DNA of 64,000 nt from Hyparrhenia diplandra (Eukaryota > Streptophyta > Magnoliopsida > Poales > Poaceae), in contig JADLZK010013182.1 of NCBI GenBank assembly GCA_015847255.1, positions 100,484-164,483 of the forward strand, given 5' to 3'. Positions 46,855 through 59,094 of the stretch are shown here, in pieces. How positions within the stretch are numbered: position 1 is the first letter of the stretch; each line of letters begins with the position of its first letter. Under the pieces are notes generated by a model. That model was not told where the DNA came from and ran no database searches. It worked only from the letters and a program-made list of their open reading frames with translations. Made by a program: the position numbers and the translations under genes.

Positions 46855-49800
46855 CGAAATTGGATGTACAACGTAGATCGACGCGGACGATGAGTCTGAG
46901 GGCGTGGGGTGCATGAGTTCCTATGTGCGGCCCAAGCAAACAAGCGAAAACGGTTTTATGTGCTGCCCATGTGCCGTGTGCGGGGAATAGAGAGAGTTTT
47001 CCAAATCACATATCCTTCATTTGCACTGTATAAGTCGGGATTCATGCCCAACTATGTTTGTTGGACCAAGCACGGAGAGACCGGTATCCCAATGGAAGAA
47101 GGTGAAGATGAAGGAGGGACGGCGACAATGTTATTGCTGAATATGCTGAATTTGATGATGTCATAAAAATATTGCAATGGAGGAAGATGCGGAGGAGGTG
47201 CCGCCAGAGATGTGCCGGCCAGGAGATGAGCCTACCGATGGGCTTGATCAGGCTATTCGTGAAGCCCACGAGAATGAATGCTAAAAAGAAAAGGAGAAGA
47301 AGAAGTTCGAGCGCATGCTAGAGGACCACAAGAAGTTGTTGTACCCAAGCTGTGATTCAGGGCAAAAAAGTTGGGTACCACACTAGAATTGCTGCAGTGG
47401 AAGGCGAAGAATGGTGTTTCGACAATGCATTTAGCCGGTTATTGACTATCCAAAAGAAGATGCTCCGAAGGACAATGAGTTGCCCGCCACCACGTATGAA
47501 GCAAAGAAGGTTGTATGTCCTTTGGGATTAACAATCAAAAAAGATTCATGCATGTCCTAATGATTGTTTCATGTACTATGGCGAGGATAACGAGAAGTTG
47601 GATGAATGTCTCGACATGTCATGCATCACGGTATAAGATCAGGCGAGGCGATCCCCGGTGATGTTGAGGGCGAAAGGCCTAGGTTGAAAATCCCCGCTAA
47701 GGTTATGTGATGCGCTCCGATAATACCACGCTCAAACGTTTGTTCGAAACAAGGACCATGCAAAGTTGATGCGATGGCACAAAGAAGACCGTAAGATAGG
47801 CGGCAAGTTGAGACACCTGGCGATGGGTCACGGTGGAGAGCAATCGATTCAGAATTCAAGGATTTTGCGGATGATGCAAGAAACGTGAGGTTTGCCTTAA
47901 ATGCGGATGTTTTAACCCCTTCGGGGGATCAGAGCGATAGCCATAGCACCGGCCACGTTACTCGTCTATCTACAATCTTCCCCCGGATATGCATGAAGCG
48001 GAAATTCATTATGATGCCGATACTCATCCAAGGCCGAAGCAGCACGAAACGACATCGATGTGTGTACGAGGCCACTAGTTGGCGAGCTTCTTCTTTTTGT
48101 GGAATAAACCCGGGTATGCGTATGTGGGATGAGTACAAGCGGGAACACTTTGACTTGCGCGCTCGTTGTTTGTAACAATCAACGATTGGCCGGCTCTAAG
48201 TAATATATCGGGACTGGTCAAACAAGGGATATAATGCTTGCACGCGACTTTGTTTTCACGGATTGTAAGGGTATTTTTTGAAAAAGCGCCGAAAGGTCGC
48301 GGTACCACCGGCTACCGTCGATTTCTTCCCAAGAGTCACGTGTTAAGAAAGAAAGGCAAACATTTCAACGGTACCGCGAGACCACAATGCCAAGCCCGCG
48401 CAGAACCGGACCGGGGGATGTCTTTCGAGATGGTCAACGATGTCAAAGTAGTGTTTGGGAAGGGACACGGCGCAAAGCATACTTGTTCCAAAAGCGGCGA
48501 TGAAGGTCACGCGCACCCATGTGGAAGAAGAAGTCAATATTTTGGGAACTACCCTATTGGCAAGTCCTAGAGGTTCGCAGATTCAATTGGCGTGATGCAC
48601 CTAACAAAGAATCTTTGTGTCAACCTGCTAGGCTTCATGGGTGTGTACGGGAAGCATAAGGACACACACGAAGCGCGATCGGACGATGATGGGCGCCAAT
48701 ACTTAGGCCCTGCTAGCTTTAGTCTTACCAAAGAAGAGAAGGAAAGCATGTTTGAATGCCTAAAAAAAGCATCAAGGTACCATCCGGATTCTCCTCAAAT
48801 ATAAAGCGATTAATAAATGTGCGGAGAAGAAATTTCAACACTTAAAGTCCCATGATTGCCACGTGCTCATGGCGCAGATTTGCTTCGGTGGCGCTCACGA
48901 GGGATTCTACCTCAAAAAAGTACGCATTTGCTTTCGTGAAGCTATGTGCATTTCTCAATGAAATATCTCGAAGGCAATCGATCCGAGGAATTAACTAAGC
49001 TTCTGAGAATGATGTGGTTGGTGTCTTGTCGGCTTTGAGTTGGTGTTCCCTCCCTCCTTCTTTAATATCATGACACACCTCCTAGTTCACCTAGTCAAAG
49101 AGATTGCTATTCTCGGTCTGTGTTCCTACACAACATGTTCCCTTTTGAGAGGTTCATGGGAATCTTGAAGAAATATGTTCACAACCGGGCTCGCCCGAGG
49201 GAAGCATCGCCGAGGGCTACGGGAACGAGAGGAGGTCATTGAGTTACGTGTTGACTTTATTCCCGACCTTGACCCAATTGGTGTCCCCTGAATCGCGACA
49301 TGAGGGAAGGCTAAGTGGAAAGGGGACACTAGGCAAGAGGACACTAGGAAAGAGAACATATATCAGTATGGAGGATAATAATTTCGATAAAGCACAATAC
49401 AGTTCTGCAAAACAGCACTTTGGTGTGTCCGTATATCAAAGAACATAAGGAGCTAATACGATCAAAAGTTTCACGACATGGATGAGGATTCTTCTATCAG
49501 CGTGAGCACTTGTCAAGTTTTATCTAAATTTGGTTGAAAAAAAAATGTCAAGGTGATCAGAGTCTTCCAGAGCAGCTATATAGGTTGGCTGCACAACCAT
49601 CGTGGCATGTCCTCACATACAAAGGGTATGAAATAAATGGTAGCACATTTTACACAAAGTATCCCAGGATAAAAAGGAGCACGAACCAAAACAATGGTGT
49701 TGAATAGATGCGAAGACCCAAATGGGGTGAAGGAAACATTTTATGGCTGCATAGAGGACATATGGGAACTAGACTATGGAGGTAATTTCAAGGTCCCTTT

Positions 49801-50170
49801 GTTTAAGTGCGGTGGGGTGAAGTTGACCGGAAGCGGGGCTTTAGCAATTGACCCAGTTATGGATCGACAACGGTGGATCTAAAAACCACAGATTATAAAG
49901 AAGAACCATTTGTCCTCGCCAAAGATGTAAGTCGGTATTCTATGTCAAAGACATGGCTACAAAAACCTAAGAAAGGGAAAAACAACAAGGAGCCAACAAA
50001 TGATGAGCCCAGCGCCACATAGTTCTTCAGGTAAATCAAACATCATAGGAATTGAGGACAAGTCGGACATATGAGGAAGATTATGAGAAGCAAATCAGAA
50101 TTGTGCCTTTCAAAGTGAGCAAGGATCCCTCCATCTTACTCAATGAAGAAGACACTCCATGGACAAGATA
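46855..50170 (+). pseudogene. TNP2-type transposase of the large CACTA, decayed
   Basis: Segments in changing frames follow the usual order of En/Spm TNP2 proteins. About 46855-47100: transposase-associated domain (WMYNVDRR, then YKSGFMPNYVCWTKHGETG). About 47480-48310: Transposase_21 core (MRWHKEDRKIG, SEFKDFADDARNVRFAL, FIMMPILIQG, MWDEYKREHFDLRA). About 48560-49330: DUF4218 (IGVMHLTKNLCVNLLGFMGV, LLVHLVKEIAILG, NMFPFERFMGILKKYVHNR). About 49600-49960: DUF4216 (WHVLTYKGYEING, GCIEDIWELDYGGNFKVPLF, EPFVLAKDVS). The product would cut and join CACTA ends in the nucleus. Many frameshifts and stops prevent a full protein. No introns were resolved because of the decay. Confidence 0.8.
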
Positions 50171-50650
50171 GAAGCCAACTTAATTTAGTGTTTGTTTAAT
50201 ATCGTATTTTTGAGACAACCCTATATGTAATAATTATGACCGAACATCTTTATTAGTTTGTTCCGTTTGACAATGTTTGACAATGCTACGAATATACTTT
50301 TAAAAAAAACAAGTAATGTCAAATTTTTACGTCATGAGATAATGTAAAAATAATGTTTCTGTCAAAATACATTATATTTAATTATTTTATTTAATGGCAA
50401 CAATTTTGCATTAATGAATTATTGATTATTAACTACAATATCATAGCTAGTCAATAGAAAAAAGGTAAAAAATTTTTAGGTTACATATTTTTATAGTGTG
50501 GAGTAAAACAATGTGTAGTTAAATTCTATTTTTCAAAAGTTTTAAAATTGCTATGTAATTTGCTATATTAAAAATGAATTGTAGTGAATAAATGAAAAGA
50601 AAATGTAAAAAAAAACAAAAGAATGAAACGGTGGTGGGGAGATGGGAAAA
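50171..50650. other. AT-rich spacer between the two CACTA genes
   Basis: Very AT-rich, no coding signal; probably the 3' end of the transposase transcript. Confidence 0.45.
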
Positions 50651-50652
50651 AT

Positions 50653-50767
50653 TTCACCTTTACTCCCTACCGCACTCACGCCCGGGAGTAAAGGTGGGCT
50701 GATTGTCTTTGGGCCGCCCAAAATTCACCTTTACTCGGGCGCGAGTGCGGTAGGGAGTAAAGGGGGA
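50653..50767. repeat. Inverted repeat with GAGTAAAG motifs in mid-element
   Basis: Left arm 50653-50697 (TTCACCTTTACTCCCTACCG, CACTCACGCCCG) and right arm 50723-50767 (inverted, with CACTCGCGCCCG) are nearly perfect complements of about 43 bp separated by roughly 25-40 bp. The arms contain the same GGGAGTAAAGG motif as the element's ends. Three more copies of CGGGAGTA follow up to 50835. Confidence 0.8.
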
Positions 50768-50840
50768 CTTCTACTCGGTTGGTGATTGGGCGGGAGTAAA
50801 GGTGATCTACTCGGTTGGTGAGGGGCGGGAGTAGAAGTCC

Positions 50841-51386
50841 GTGCTATATAACTTCATGGCGCTGTTCCCCCTCCTTCCTCGCCCCTCCGCCGATCCGGTC
50901 GAAGGCGTCGCCGCCGTCTCCGTCGCCGTCGCCGCGCCCGCCCGTCGCCGCCGCCTCCGCCGCTCCGCCGCTCCCCGACAAGGCTCGCCTCACGCTTGTC
51001 GTCTCGCGACGCGCTTCTCTCGCGCTGTCGTCGCTTCCCGCCTCCGCACGCGCCCGCTCCGCCATCCCCCCGGGACGCGGCCGGCCCACCACCTCGACGC
51101 TGCGGTGGGCCTCGACGCAAGGCCGCCGGCCCTCCCGGCACTCACATCGGGCCAAGACGCGCGCTCCCACGGCCGCGCCGCCTCCGCGCGCATCGCCCTC
51201 CGTCCTCTGAAGCGCCGCTGGGCTCCTCGCGCCGCCGGGCTCCTTCCTCGACGTGACGGGCCACGCGCGCCCTCCGTACTACCGGCTCCCTCCACGCCGC
51301 CTCCGCCTCCGGCGGCGGCTGCCGCGCCCGGTCTCTCCTCAACGCCGAGACCTGCGCCCGGCCACCGGCCGCCGACCCCCTTGTAG
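50841..51386 (+). other. GC-rich reading frame after an internal promoter
   Basis: A TATA-like GCTATATAAC (50843-50852) precedes ATGGCGCTGTTCCCCCTCCT. The 181-codon frame opened at 50841 is alanine/proline/arginine-rich, with frames also open on the minus strand, so composition alone explains much of it. It stands at the 5' end of the second CACTA gene and could be its leader exon or captured host DNA. No domain recognised. Confidence 0.3.
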
Positions 51387-51539
51387 CATGCGTCACGCCG
51401 CCCCGTCGCCAAAGGTAGAAAAAAATTCCAAAATTTTTTGAAAAAAAAACTGTAAATCTAAAAAAAAAAGTTGTAAAAATAAATTGAGAATAATTGTATA
51501 TGATTGTATGAGATTGTATGAGAATTGTAAACAATGGTA

Positions 51540-52185
51540 AAACCGTTAGGGTTTTAGAAGCGACTTTAGATTTTTAGCTTAATGTGTTAGGGTTTCAAGC
51601 GACTTTTTAGATTTTTTTTTGAATGTGTGTTAGGGTTTTCGGCGATGATGAACTATATTTTTCGATGAATGCATGTGTTAGGGTTTCGACGACGCCGACG
51701 CTTTTTACGTCGATGTAACATGTAAAATTGAAACTTAGATTTTTTCGGACGGAAAGCACGTGTTAGGTTTTCGGCGACTTTAGATTTTTCGCGAATGTGT
51801 GTTAGGGTTTCCGAAGCGACTTTAGATTTTTCGCGAATGTGTGTTAGGGTTTCCAAACGATGATGAACTATACTTTTCGATGAATGCATGTGTTAGGGTT
51901 TCCGGCGGCGTCGAGGCGTTTTCCGATCCATGTACAAAGAGTTCAATGTAACATGTAAAATTGAAACTTAGTTTTTTCCGGCTAAAAGCACGTGTTAGGG
52001 TTTCCGGCGAAGAACTATAATCAAAACTTCTTGTTCGGCGAATGCACTTGTCCGGGTTCTCGGCGGCGAACTAAACTAAAAACTTGCTTCCAGCGAATCC
52101 ATGTGTTATTGGGTTACTTGCTTCAGCGAATCCATGTGTTATTGGGTTTCGGCGGCGTCAAGCGTGTTCGATGTACAGCGTAACA
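51540..52185. repeat. Telo-box-rich degenerate tandem array
   Basis: At least eight copies of GTTAGGGTTT occur at spacings of roughly 40-100 bp (starting near 51545, 51585, 51630, 51678, 51802, 51842, 51893, 51992, plus variants at 51762 and 52110). They are embedded in recurring words such as GCGACTTTAGATTTTTCGCG, GATGATGAACTATA-TTTTCGATGAATGCATGTG and TAACATGTAAAATTGAAACTTAG. Two larger units (about 51600-51760 and 51800-51990) can be made out. Confidence 0.75.
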
Positions 52186-52209
52186 TGTAAAATAAAAACT
52201 TAGTATGTT

Positions 52210-52400
52210 TTTGTTTTTTTGAGGGATAGATGGCGATCCAAGAGACAACATCAACAAGGGCGATGAAGAATTAATGATGAATATTATCCACGGTGGTGGC
52301 AATGATGAAGTTGGCGATGATAATAATAATGAAATGGAAGATGCAGATGTCGACCAATACTTAATGGATTTTTGTGCAGAACAACCCAGGCAGTTATGAC
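52210..52400 (+). pseudogene. 5' exon of the second CACTA gene
   Basis: An open acidic stretch (INKGDEELMMNIIHGGGNDE, then DNNNEMEDADVDQYLMD) lies just before the nested insertion, in the orientation of the downstream En/Spm-type gene at 59100-62870. Acidic N-termini are usual in this gene class. It ends with a stop after FCAEQPRQL unless spliced. Confidence 0.5.
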
Positions 52401-53150
52401 GAGGAGGTATATATGTGTTCATTATGTATGAATATATATATATATATATAGGGCTGCACTATTAGTCCCCTGGGGACTAAATATTAATCAGTCCCGAGCC
52501 CCAGCGTCACCCGATGATTCCACCGTCCGCGCCCGCACCAGGCTTTCGTACGAGCCATTTGTTGCAGCCGTTTTTTTTTTTTTTCTTGCTACTGATGCTT
52601 TTTTTTTTTTTTTGCCGCCGATAATTTTCATTTTTTTTGTTATGGCCGATTTTTTTTTTGCCTATCTCGTGGTCGGTTTTTATTCCTAGCGCCTGTTTAT
52701 TTCCAGAGTTTTTTTTTTTTTTTTTCTAGCCGATTTACCATATTTTGCGTCTGACCTCCGATCCAGGGATGCATAAATTTGTCAGCTTTTCCTTTCTATA
52801 CCAGGTTACTTGTGATGAAAATTACTATTTGAATATGATCATTACAAACGTGTCTTGTCAACAGTAATACATGAAGCTAAGCAAAATTAATACTATTTGG
52901 TTCATGATCATAATTACAAATTACAAAGCATCTGTAGGCCTACTCTTTGGGACTTGGACAATAATTCTGTAGCGCAGAGGCAAGAAAGGAGATGTTTTTG
53001 AATTCCACAGCTTATTCTTTCATAAAAATAAAAAAGAAAAAAAGAAAACTCATCATCTTGATCACAAGGACCTCTTCGGACGAGGGAGCCGGACATAGTG
53101 GAAAGTTGCACATTGAATTATCCTTGAGAAATTCAATTCCTTCCTCCCTA

Positions 53151-53243
53151 CTCCCTCCGTCCCTTTTTATGTATGTCGCCGGGAAACGTGTTTGTAGAGA
53201 AACACGCGGTTTTCTAGAGACAAACATTTAGGGCCGGAGGGAA
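53151..53243. mobile_element. Stowaway MITE (Tc1/mariner type)
   Basis: A 93-bp element with ends CTCCCTCCGTCCC and (inverted) TTCCCTCCGGCCC, flanked by TA on both sides. This is the standard Stowaway terminus and target duplication. Confidence 0.85.
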
Positions 53244-55240
53244 TACGTCCTAACATCCACCTTGGGTTCTCCACTTCATGTCCCCTGCTCGTGGGAAATT
53301 TTATTTGAGGGAGGGCTGCTGGGCGTTGTCCGCTACACTTCCCCTGCCTCGTTGGCTCCTCCGCCCTGCTGATACAGGTTATGTTACAACATAGTGCAAA
53401 TAATACAAGTAGCCTCTCAATTTCATCAAAAACCACAGAGTACCTACATACAAAACAGTTTTGAAGACATCATAGGTTGAAGACATCCATGTGGATGTAT
53501 ATGCAAGAAACAAAACAAAATTCACTGTTCCATTGGCATTACCTCATAGTTAATTAATATATATCTAAATGGATATCTCTCTTGCAAAATCGAAACCAGC
53601 ATAGCACAATAGGCAAAAGGAAAAGAAATCAAAGTTTACTGCAGCAAAGAGGAAAACAGAGTCAATGAGGGAAGATAAAAATTACCTGAAATGAATGAAC
53701 TACAGTACATTAAAAAAAAATGCGGGAGAACTGAATAGACAGGAATAAAAAAAGGCAATGTGAGCTCTCAAATAACATCCTCTTCAGGTTGAGAGACATC
53801 AAACCAGGTGCTGACAAGCATCCATCAGGCAAGAGAATGGAGAAAAAGGTATGTGCCGTTTAAAAACTGCATGGGGACCATTTACATTGCACATACAAGA
53901 ACTGAACTCTATCCACAATCTGATCGTCAGAATTGAGAAAATAGAAAAGCGATAAGGCTGATAATATTGCATTTGGTTATTAGGACAACTATTTAATATG
54001 CATAATATCGATTTAAAATAACCATCTCTGTGAGCAGTCAAGGGGAGTAGGTGGTAAAGGTTGCTGCAGAAGGGGCCTCTCTGATGTATACAGACAAGGA
54101 AAGGGGAAAAAAAAGCAATAAATAAGATAGGCTGACATTGTTAAAATTTTGATAGTATAGTGGACTTTCAGAACAACATGATGATCACAAGGAAATGACC
54201 AAGGTTAAGTACATATACATCCAAAAAGAAGGTTAGTGCAATTTGTCTCTAAATAGGTTGGTCGAGGTTGTAAAGATTATATTAAGCTAAAAAACCAGGT
54301 ACCTTCGTATTGCTATAAACGAACTATAGAAGCTGGTATTGTCCTACAAAAAAAATAGAGTAGATCCATTTTCAAAAAAAAAAAAAAGAGTAGAAAACTA
54401 AATGGGCTTTGAGTCAGGAGAAAATCGAAAGGGTCTTTGATAAAAACTTAAGTTTGGGTGAACCATTAAGTATTTTTAATCCTATTGCAATTGATGCTCT
54501 AAACAGGTTTATCACAATGGGAAAATAAATCTTTGAACTAAAGAAAACGACAATCGAGGTACTAATCTGATGTTTGTACGAAACGAAATAGATCATTTAC
54601 AAGAAGCAACTTTGGGGAAAGAAAATTAGCAAAAAAACAAAATGAATAGATCACATTGTAATCACAAGCAGGAATAGCTGCAGTAAGAATAAATCAAATA
54701 CCTGATTAAAAATGGCCATTCCACTCCAAAACCACTTTAGATGGACAGAACATAAGCCAAATCTTAAATGTTTAAATGTTCCACTCATTGTTAAAACAAT
54801 TAGAACAACAACTAATGTGTCTTTGTGGGATACACATAGATGTGACCATATGTATCCTTAAATGAAATAAAAGTTTAATTTTCAAATCACATTGATTCTT
54901 GAGTTGGATTAGATTCAAAAGTATCAGAGTTGCATTGAAAATGGGCAAACAAGATGTTGTGACAGTATGGCAGGTGCCAATACAAACAAACATGGCACAG
55001 CATGGCAGGTGCCAATGCGAACAATGTTTCCCATTCCATGATCAGTTGTGTGATATCCGATCCATTTCTTCTAGATCCTATAACTAGCATACAATGTTTC
55101 CCCAAAGAATAAAGAATTATCTTTGCAACCATGAGTATTCCCAATATATAAGAAAAAAAAAATAGTGATGGGCTGATGGAATAATTAATCTAAGAAGTTA
55201 GCTGAAGAAAAACTAAAAAGAGACTAACATGTCATATCCC
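53244..55240. other. AT-rich interior of the nested element
   Basis: Short frames only. The sequence has an intron-like composition on the minus strand, but no exon with a recognisable domain was found. Confidence 0.4.
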
Positions 55241-55244
55241 TGAT

Positions 55245-55425
55245 TTCTGGTCGTCCGATTAATCGCGATTAGTCGCCCTGGTGGGTCACGGGGGCTCGAT
55301 TAGGTACCCTCGACCCGACCAGCTCGACCAAAAAACCTGGTCGTCCGATTAGTCGTCGACTAATCGCGATTAGTCGTCGACTAATCGCGATTAGTCGTCC
55401 GACCAGGCCAATTGGACGACCAGGT
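55245..55425. repeat. Cluster of ATTAGTCG / CGACTAAT palindromic repeats
   Basis: The words CTGGTCGTCCGATTA (three times), GTCGACTAATCGCGATTAGTC and its overlaps (at least twice) form nested palindromes. The cluster is bounded by CTGGTCGTCC on one side and by an inverted copy (GGACGACCAG) on the other, suggesting a folded or protein-bound end structure. The element class is unknown. Confidence 0.65.
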
Positions 55426-58275
55426 TCATGTTTTTGGGCCTGTTTTGCATGTGCGGCTGCTGGGCTTTGGCTTGGCCTGTTAGGGAGAGTTGGGTGTCTG
55501 AAATAGCTAGGCCAATTGATCACATTAAAACAGGAAGCATATGTACATGGCAGACACCAGGAAGCATTCTGGCACCTGTCTGTACATATATAGTATAACC
55601 CAACTGAGCTACCACGTGACAAGCGTGGAGAGCTATAACCCTCAAAAAAAAAAAAACTGGGCTAAGTATATAGTATATATATAGTATGTATCCTAAAATA
55701 CCCTGGGCGACCAGGTGGCATGTTCTATTTTGCAAGAAATACAATCACCTGTCGTAAGTTATAGCAGAAAAAGGAGCACTACAACACTGGATACTGACCT
55801 GGTCTTGCACGCTATTGATAATCTTTCACTTTGTGAACGATGCATGTGGAGTAGATTCAGTGATACCACAAGTATTCAGATAGAAGGATGTAGATTAATC
55901 TGTGAATCCGAATAAAAATACTTTAGGAAAAAAATAACAGGAAAGAAATCTAATCAGTCATGAGTTTGCGGAATCCCACATATATGAGCATTTACACTTT
56001 GGGAAAAATACAAGTTGCACATCTTGTGTTCTTATTCACAAATAAATAAAAAATAATAATTCTCTAATTATGCTCCTCAGCCAGCTAGAACTAACAATCA
56101 AATGATGATAGCAACATCTCCCACAGAATGGATGAGAAATGACTACCATCCTCCCACAATCAACAAATTGATGCACTAACAGCATACTATGGATTCCAAA
56201 AGAGCGCACCAGGGGTGGCGCCAAGGCCAACATGAAAACAAGACTATGCAATTAAACAATGAAGCAACAATCCTAATCCAAAATTGATCGAGAAGAGCAT
56301 AGATTTAAGCACATGGGGAACTCTAATTTGTGGGTTTAGAAACACAAACAAAAACTTTAATTTTATCATAGGAAAATATATTTGTGTTTCAAATAACAAA
56401 ACTTGTGGATAGGGCACGTTTATGAAATAGTAACAGAATATAAAACTGATATTGCATATTATGAAAAATTAATGCACATAAAGGCTGGTTAAAACATTTT
56501 GTGCTTAGAACAGTAGGCTTTTGTTGTTTAGAAAGTACTAAGCGTAAAGAGCCGTGAGTTCAACTCCCAATAGAAATGAAAACTGACCTTGCTAATCACA
56601 ACTTTCTTGACAAAAAGACATGCTCACCTCTGAATTTTAACATGGAGCTCGCCTTGGGCGGCCATGCATGGCAACATATAGAAGGGGGCACACCAGAAGA
56701 TGCACCCAACAAACTCCCTGAACCTAGCTAATGGAAATCGACTGTTGAACACCATGATTACAGCACTGGTCTGTGTCATGAGCCTCATGACAGTCCCATT
56801 AGCTCCTTATGTCCCTAGACTGCATAGGTGAGAAGGAAAAACAGAGCAGAGAAATCAGTAGGGCATAATAATGTATTGAGCGGCTCCAACATAGCATGAG
56901 AGAGTAACAGACTGCTCCCGAATCAGTAGGGCATGCAAGGTTGAGCACAAACTCTTTTAAAACAACAGCTCAACCACACAATATTAGTGGTTCATCAATA
57001 AGGACAAAGGAAAAAAATCTTCCACACAACAAGAAAACATGGCATTATATATTACCAAGAAATGCTCTAGAAGCTTGCTCTGACAAACAGCCACCAGTCC
57101 ACAAGGAACACCACAGCCCTCCACAGTCATTGGCTTCTGGATATTCAGCATTGCATAGAGAAAGGACAAGGGGCTATAGTCCGAACCCTGAAGCTACAAA
57201 AAGAACAAAATAAAATAGAAATAAAATAGAGATGAAAGGAAAAACAGTGCTAAATAATTGAAGGCTAACTACTAAATTTGCATCAGGTATGTTCACATAA
57301 ATTTTTAACATTTCCTATTGTACTCACAATTTTCACAAGCGACAAAGTAAGAATTCCATTTTCGCATCAGATGCATGGAGGAAAAACAAAACTATAAAGG
57401 CAAGATGCCAATCTAAAATACTACTAGAATAAGAATGAGGCGCTTTACAGAAAAACTAAGTTATAATGATTGTTCTGTAAGTTACCTAGAGCAGCACGAT
57501 TAATTGGCCACTTGTTGTCGCATCAGCAAGTGTTGAAGGCCAAATCATGTGTTGATAGGATTACTTACTATACCAGCATTGCAGATTACTAGCTTACTTG
57601 AAACAGATATCCATTCGTTATTTTTTGAAACAATAATTTAGGTTAGTATACAAGTTTCCCCAACACTGAATTGCTTCAGAAAATATGGTTCAGATAAATT
57701 TGTGCATCAGTCTGAATATTAAATATGTTTAGTAACAAGTATATCAGCATCCTCGAGTAATAATTAGCCAAGTGAGAATGTTGTATTGAATTTTTTATTC
57801 AGATGACAAACAATATTTGTCCATGCGTCCTTAATCCAAGCATTATGTGTTCGATATCGGCACATCATGTTCTTTCAGAAGTTCAATAAGAAATAACTAC
57901 ACCTGGTAAGTCCATAGCTCTCTTTGTTATCCCTAAGCTTGTCACATCTAATAAGAATTTACAAGTTTGGTTTCGCAGAATAAAAACTTATGAAGTTTAT
58001 AGGCACATCTGACATAAGAAGTGGTACCTATTTTTTGACTTGCATCTGTAGTTCCATGTGCATTATCAGCATGTACGAGCTTGTTCAGTTGAGTAGTAGA
58101 TTGGTTTGGCATCGTGTTTTCATGTTCCTGACAAGAAAAATGAAATCTTTATTACACAAATCATAACCTAGCTAGCACTGTTGTATAGCATGGAAGGGCA
58201 CATCCCAAATCTTATGTGAACTCATATTCATAGGTCAAAACAAATCTTCCCAAATTAAAACAAAAATATACAATT
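55426..58275. other. AT-rich interior, no gene recognised
   Basis: Only short unsupported frames on both strands. An A run (55646-55657) and TA-rich stretch (55665-55690) lie near the palindrome cluster. Confidence 0.4.
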
Positions 58276-58935
58276 TCAGAATTGGGGAAACAAATCCATT
58301 CTCAGATCAGGGGAAAACAAACCCATTTTCTCAGATTCGCAATTTGACACACTAAATGAACAACAATCTGCTGATAATTGCACACATAAATTAGAAGTGG
58401 GAATAAACAAATGAGAACCAAGATTGGCACAAACTGACATAGCTGCAATTGAAGAGGAGCTACTGGCAGCGACCAACGGCGTCATTCGAATTATCACAAT
58501 CACAAAAATCAAGAAGGGAAGGAGGAGGGGAGGTGATGCAAACGACGAGCTGGGGAACTGGATCGTGGGGAGGGGCACCTGGATCTGCCGGTGAGATGCG
58601 TCGGCGAACGCACAGCACAGGGGACGGCGCGGCGGTTGCAGAGGATAGGGCAGGCCGACCGGGAACACCAAGACGGCACTGGGCGACGGCGCAGCGGTGC
58701 CGAACGTCGGGGAAGGGCGGCCGGCGCACTGCGTCATCGGTCGTTGCCGGCGGAATGTGGAAACCGAAAACAAATCGTGGGTATGTGTGGGAGCTTCGGG
58801 CGCGCTATCCGAGCTTCTAGAAACCGCTGGGGGTGGGGGTGGTGGTGGGGGGTGGGGGTGGCGGGTGGAGAGAACAGGGATCGGCCATGGCTCGGCAACT
58901 CCCGTGGGAACGTCGGGCTCGGTGGAAGCTAGCAC
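58276..58935 (-). other. 219-codon minus-strand frame near the right end of the nested element
   Basis: The frame is proline- and serine-rich at first (HPHPPPPPPPPAV) and includes one hydrophobic stretch (LLLPFLIFVIVIIRM) that could be a membrane segment. It is the only long frame in the nested element and points inward from the GC-rich right terminus, as a captured first exon would. No family recognised; it may be untranslated. Confidence 0.25.
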
Positions 58936-59048
58936 GAGGGGAGAGGTGAAGAGGACCGGCGCGGGGATGTGGGGGACCCGTGATTGCGGCTCGGTGATTT
59001 GGGGCTCGGTGACTGATTATTAATCGGCCCCCAGGGGAATACATATCA

Positions 59049-59085
<37 letters not shown>

Positions 59086-59094
59086 TTTTTTCTT

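Larger units (their letters stand above)
52451..59052. mobile_element. 6.6-kb TIR element nested in the CACTA
   Basis: The ends carry related inverted sequence: left ATTAGTCCCCTGGGGAC, then TTAATCAGTC, CCGAGCCCC; right, inverted, TATTCCCCTGGGGGC, then TAATAATCAGTC and CCGAGCCCC. The insertion lies between TA repeats that are continuous once it is removed, so a Mutator-type 9-bp duplication cannot be told from the microsatellite. The left part has five long T runs (52569-52725). The rest is AT-rich and intron-like except for a GC-rich right end (58560-59000). No transposase was recognised. It splits the second CACTA gene and therefore is younger than it. Confidence 0.6.

Noticed and set aside
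51540..52185. Interstitial telomere or chromosome end
   Set aside because: The TTAGGGTTT units are spaced by 40-100 bp of other sequence and are not head-to-tail heptamers, so this is a telo-box array and not telomeric DNA.
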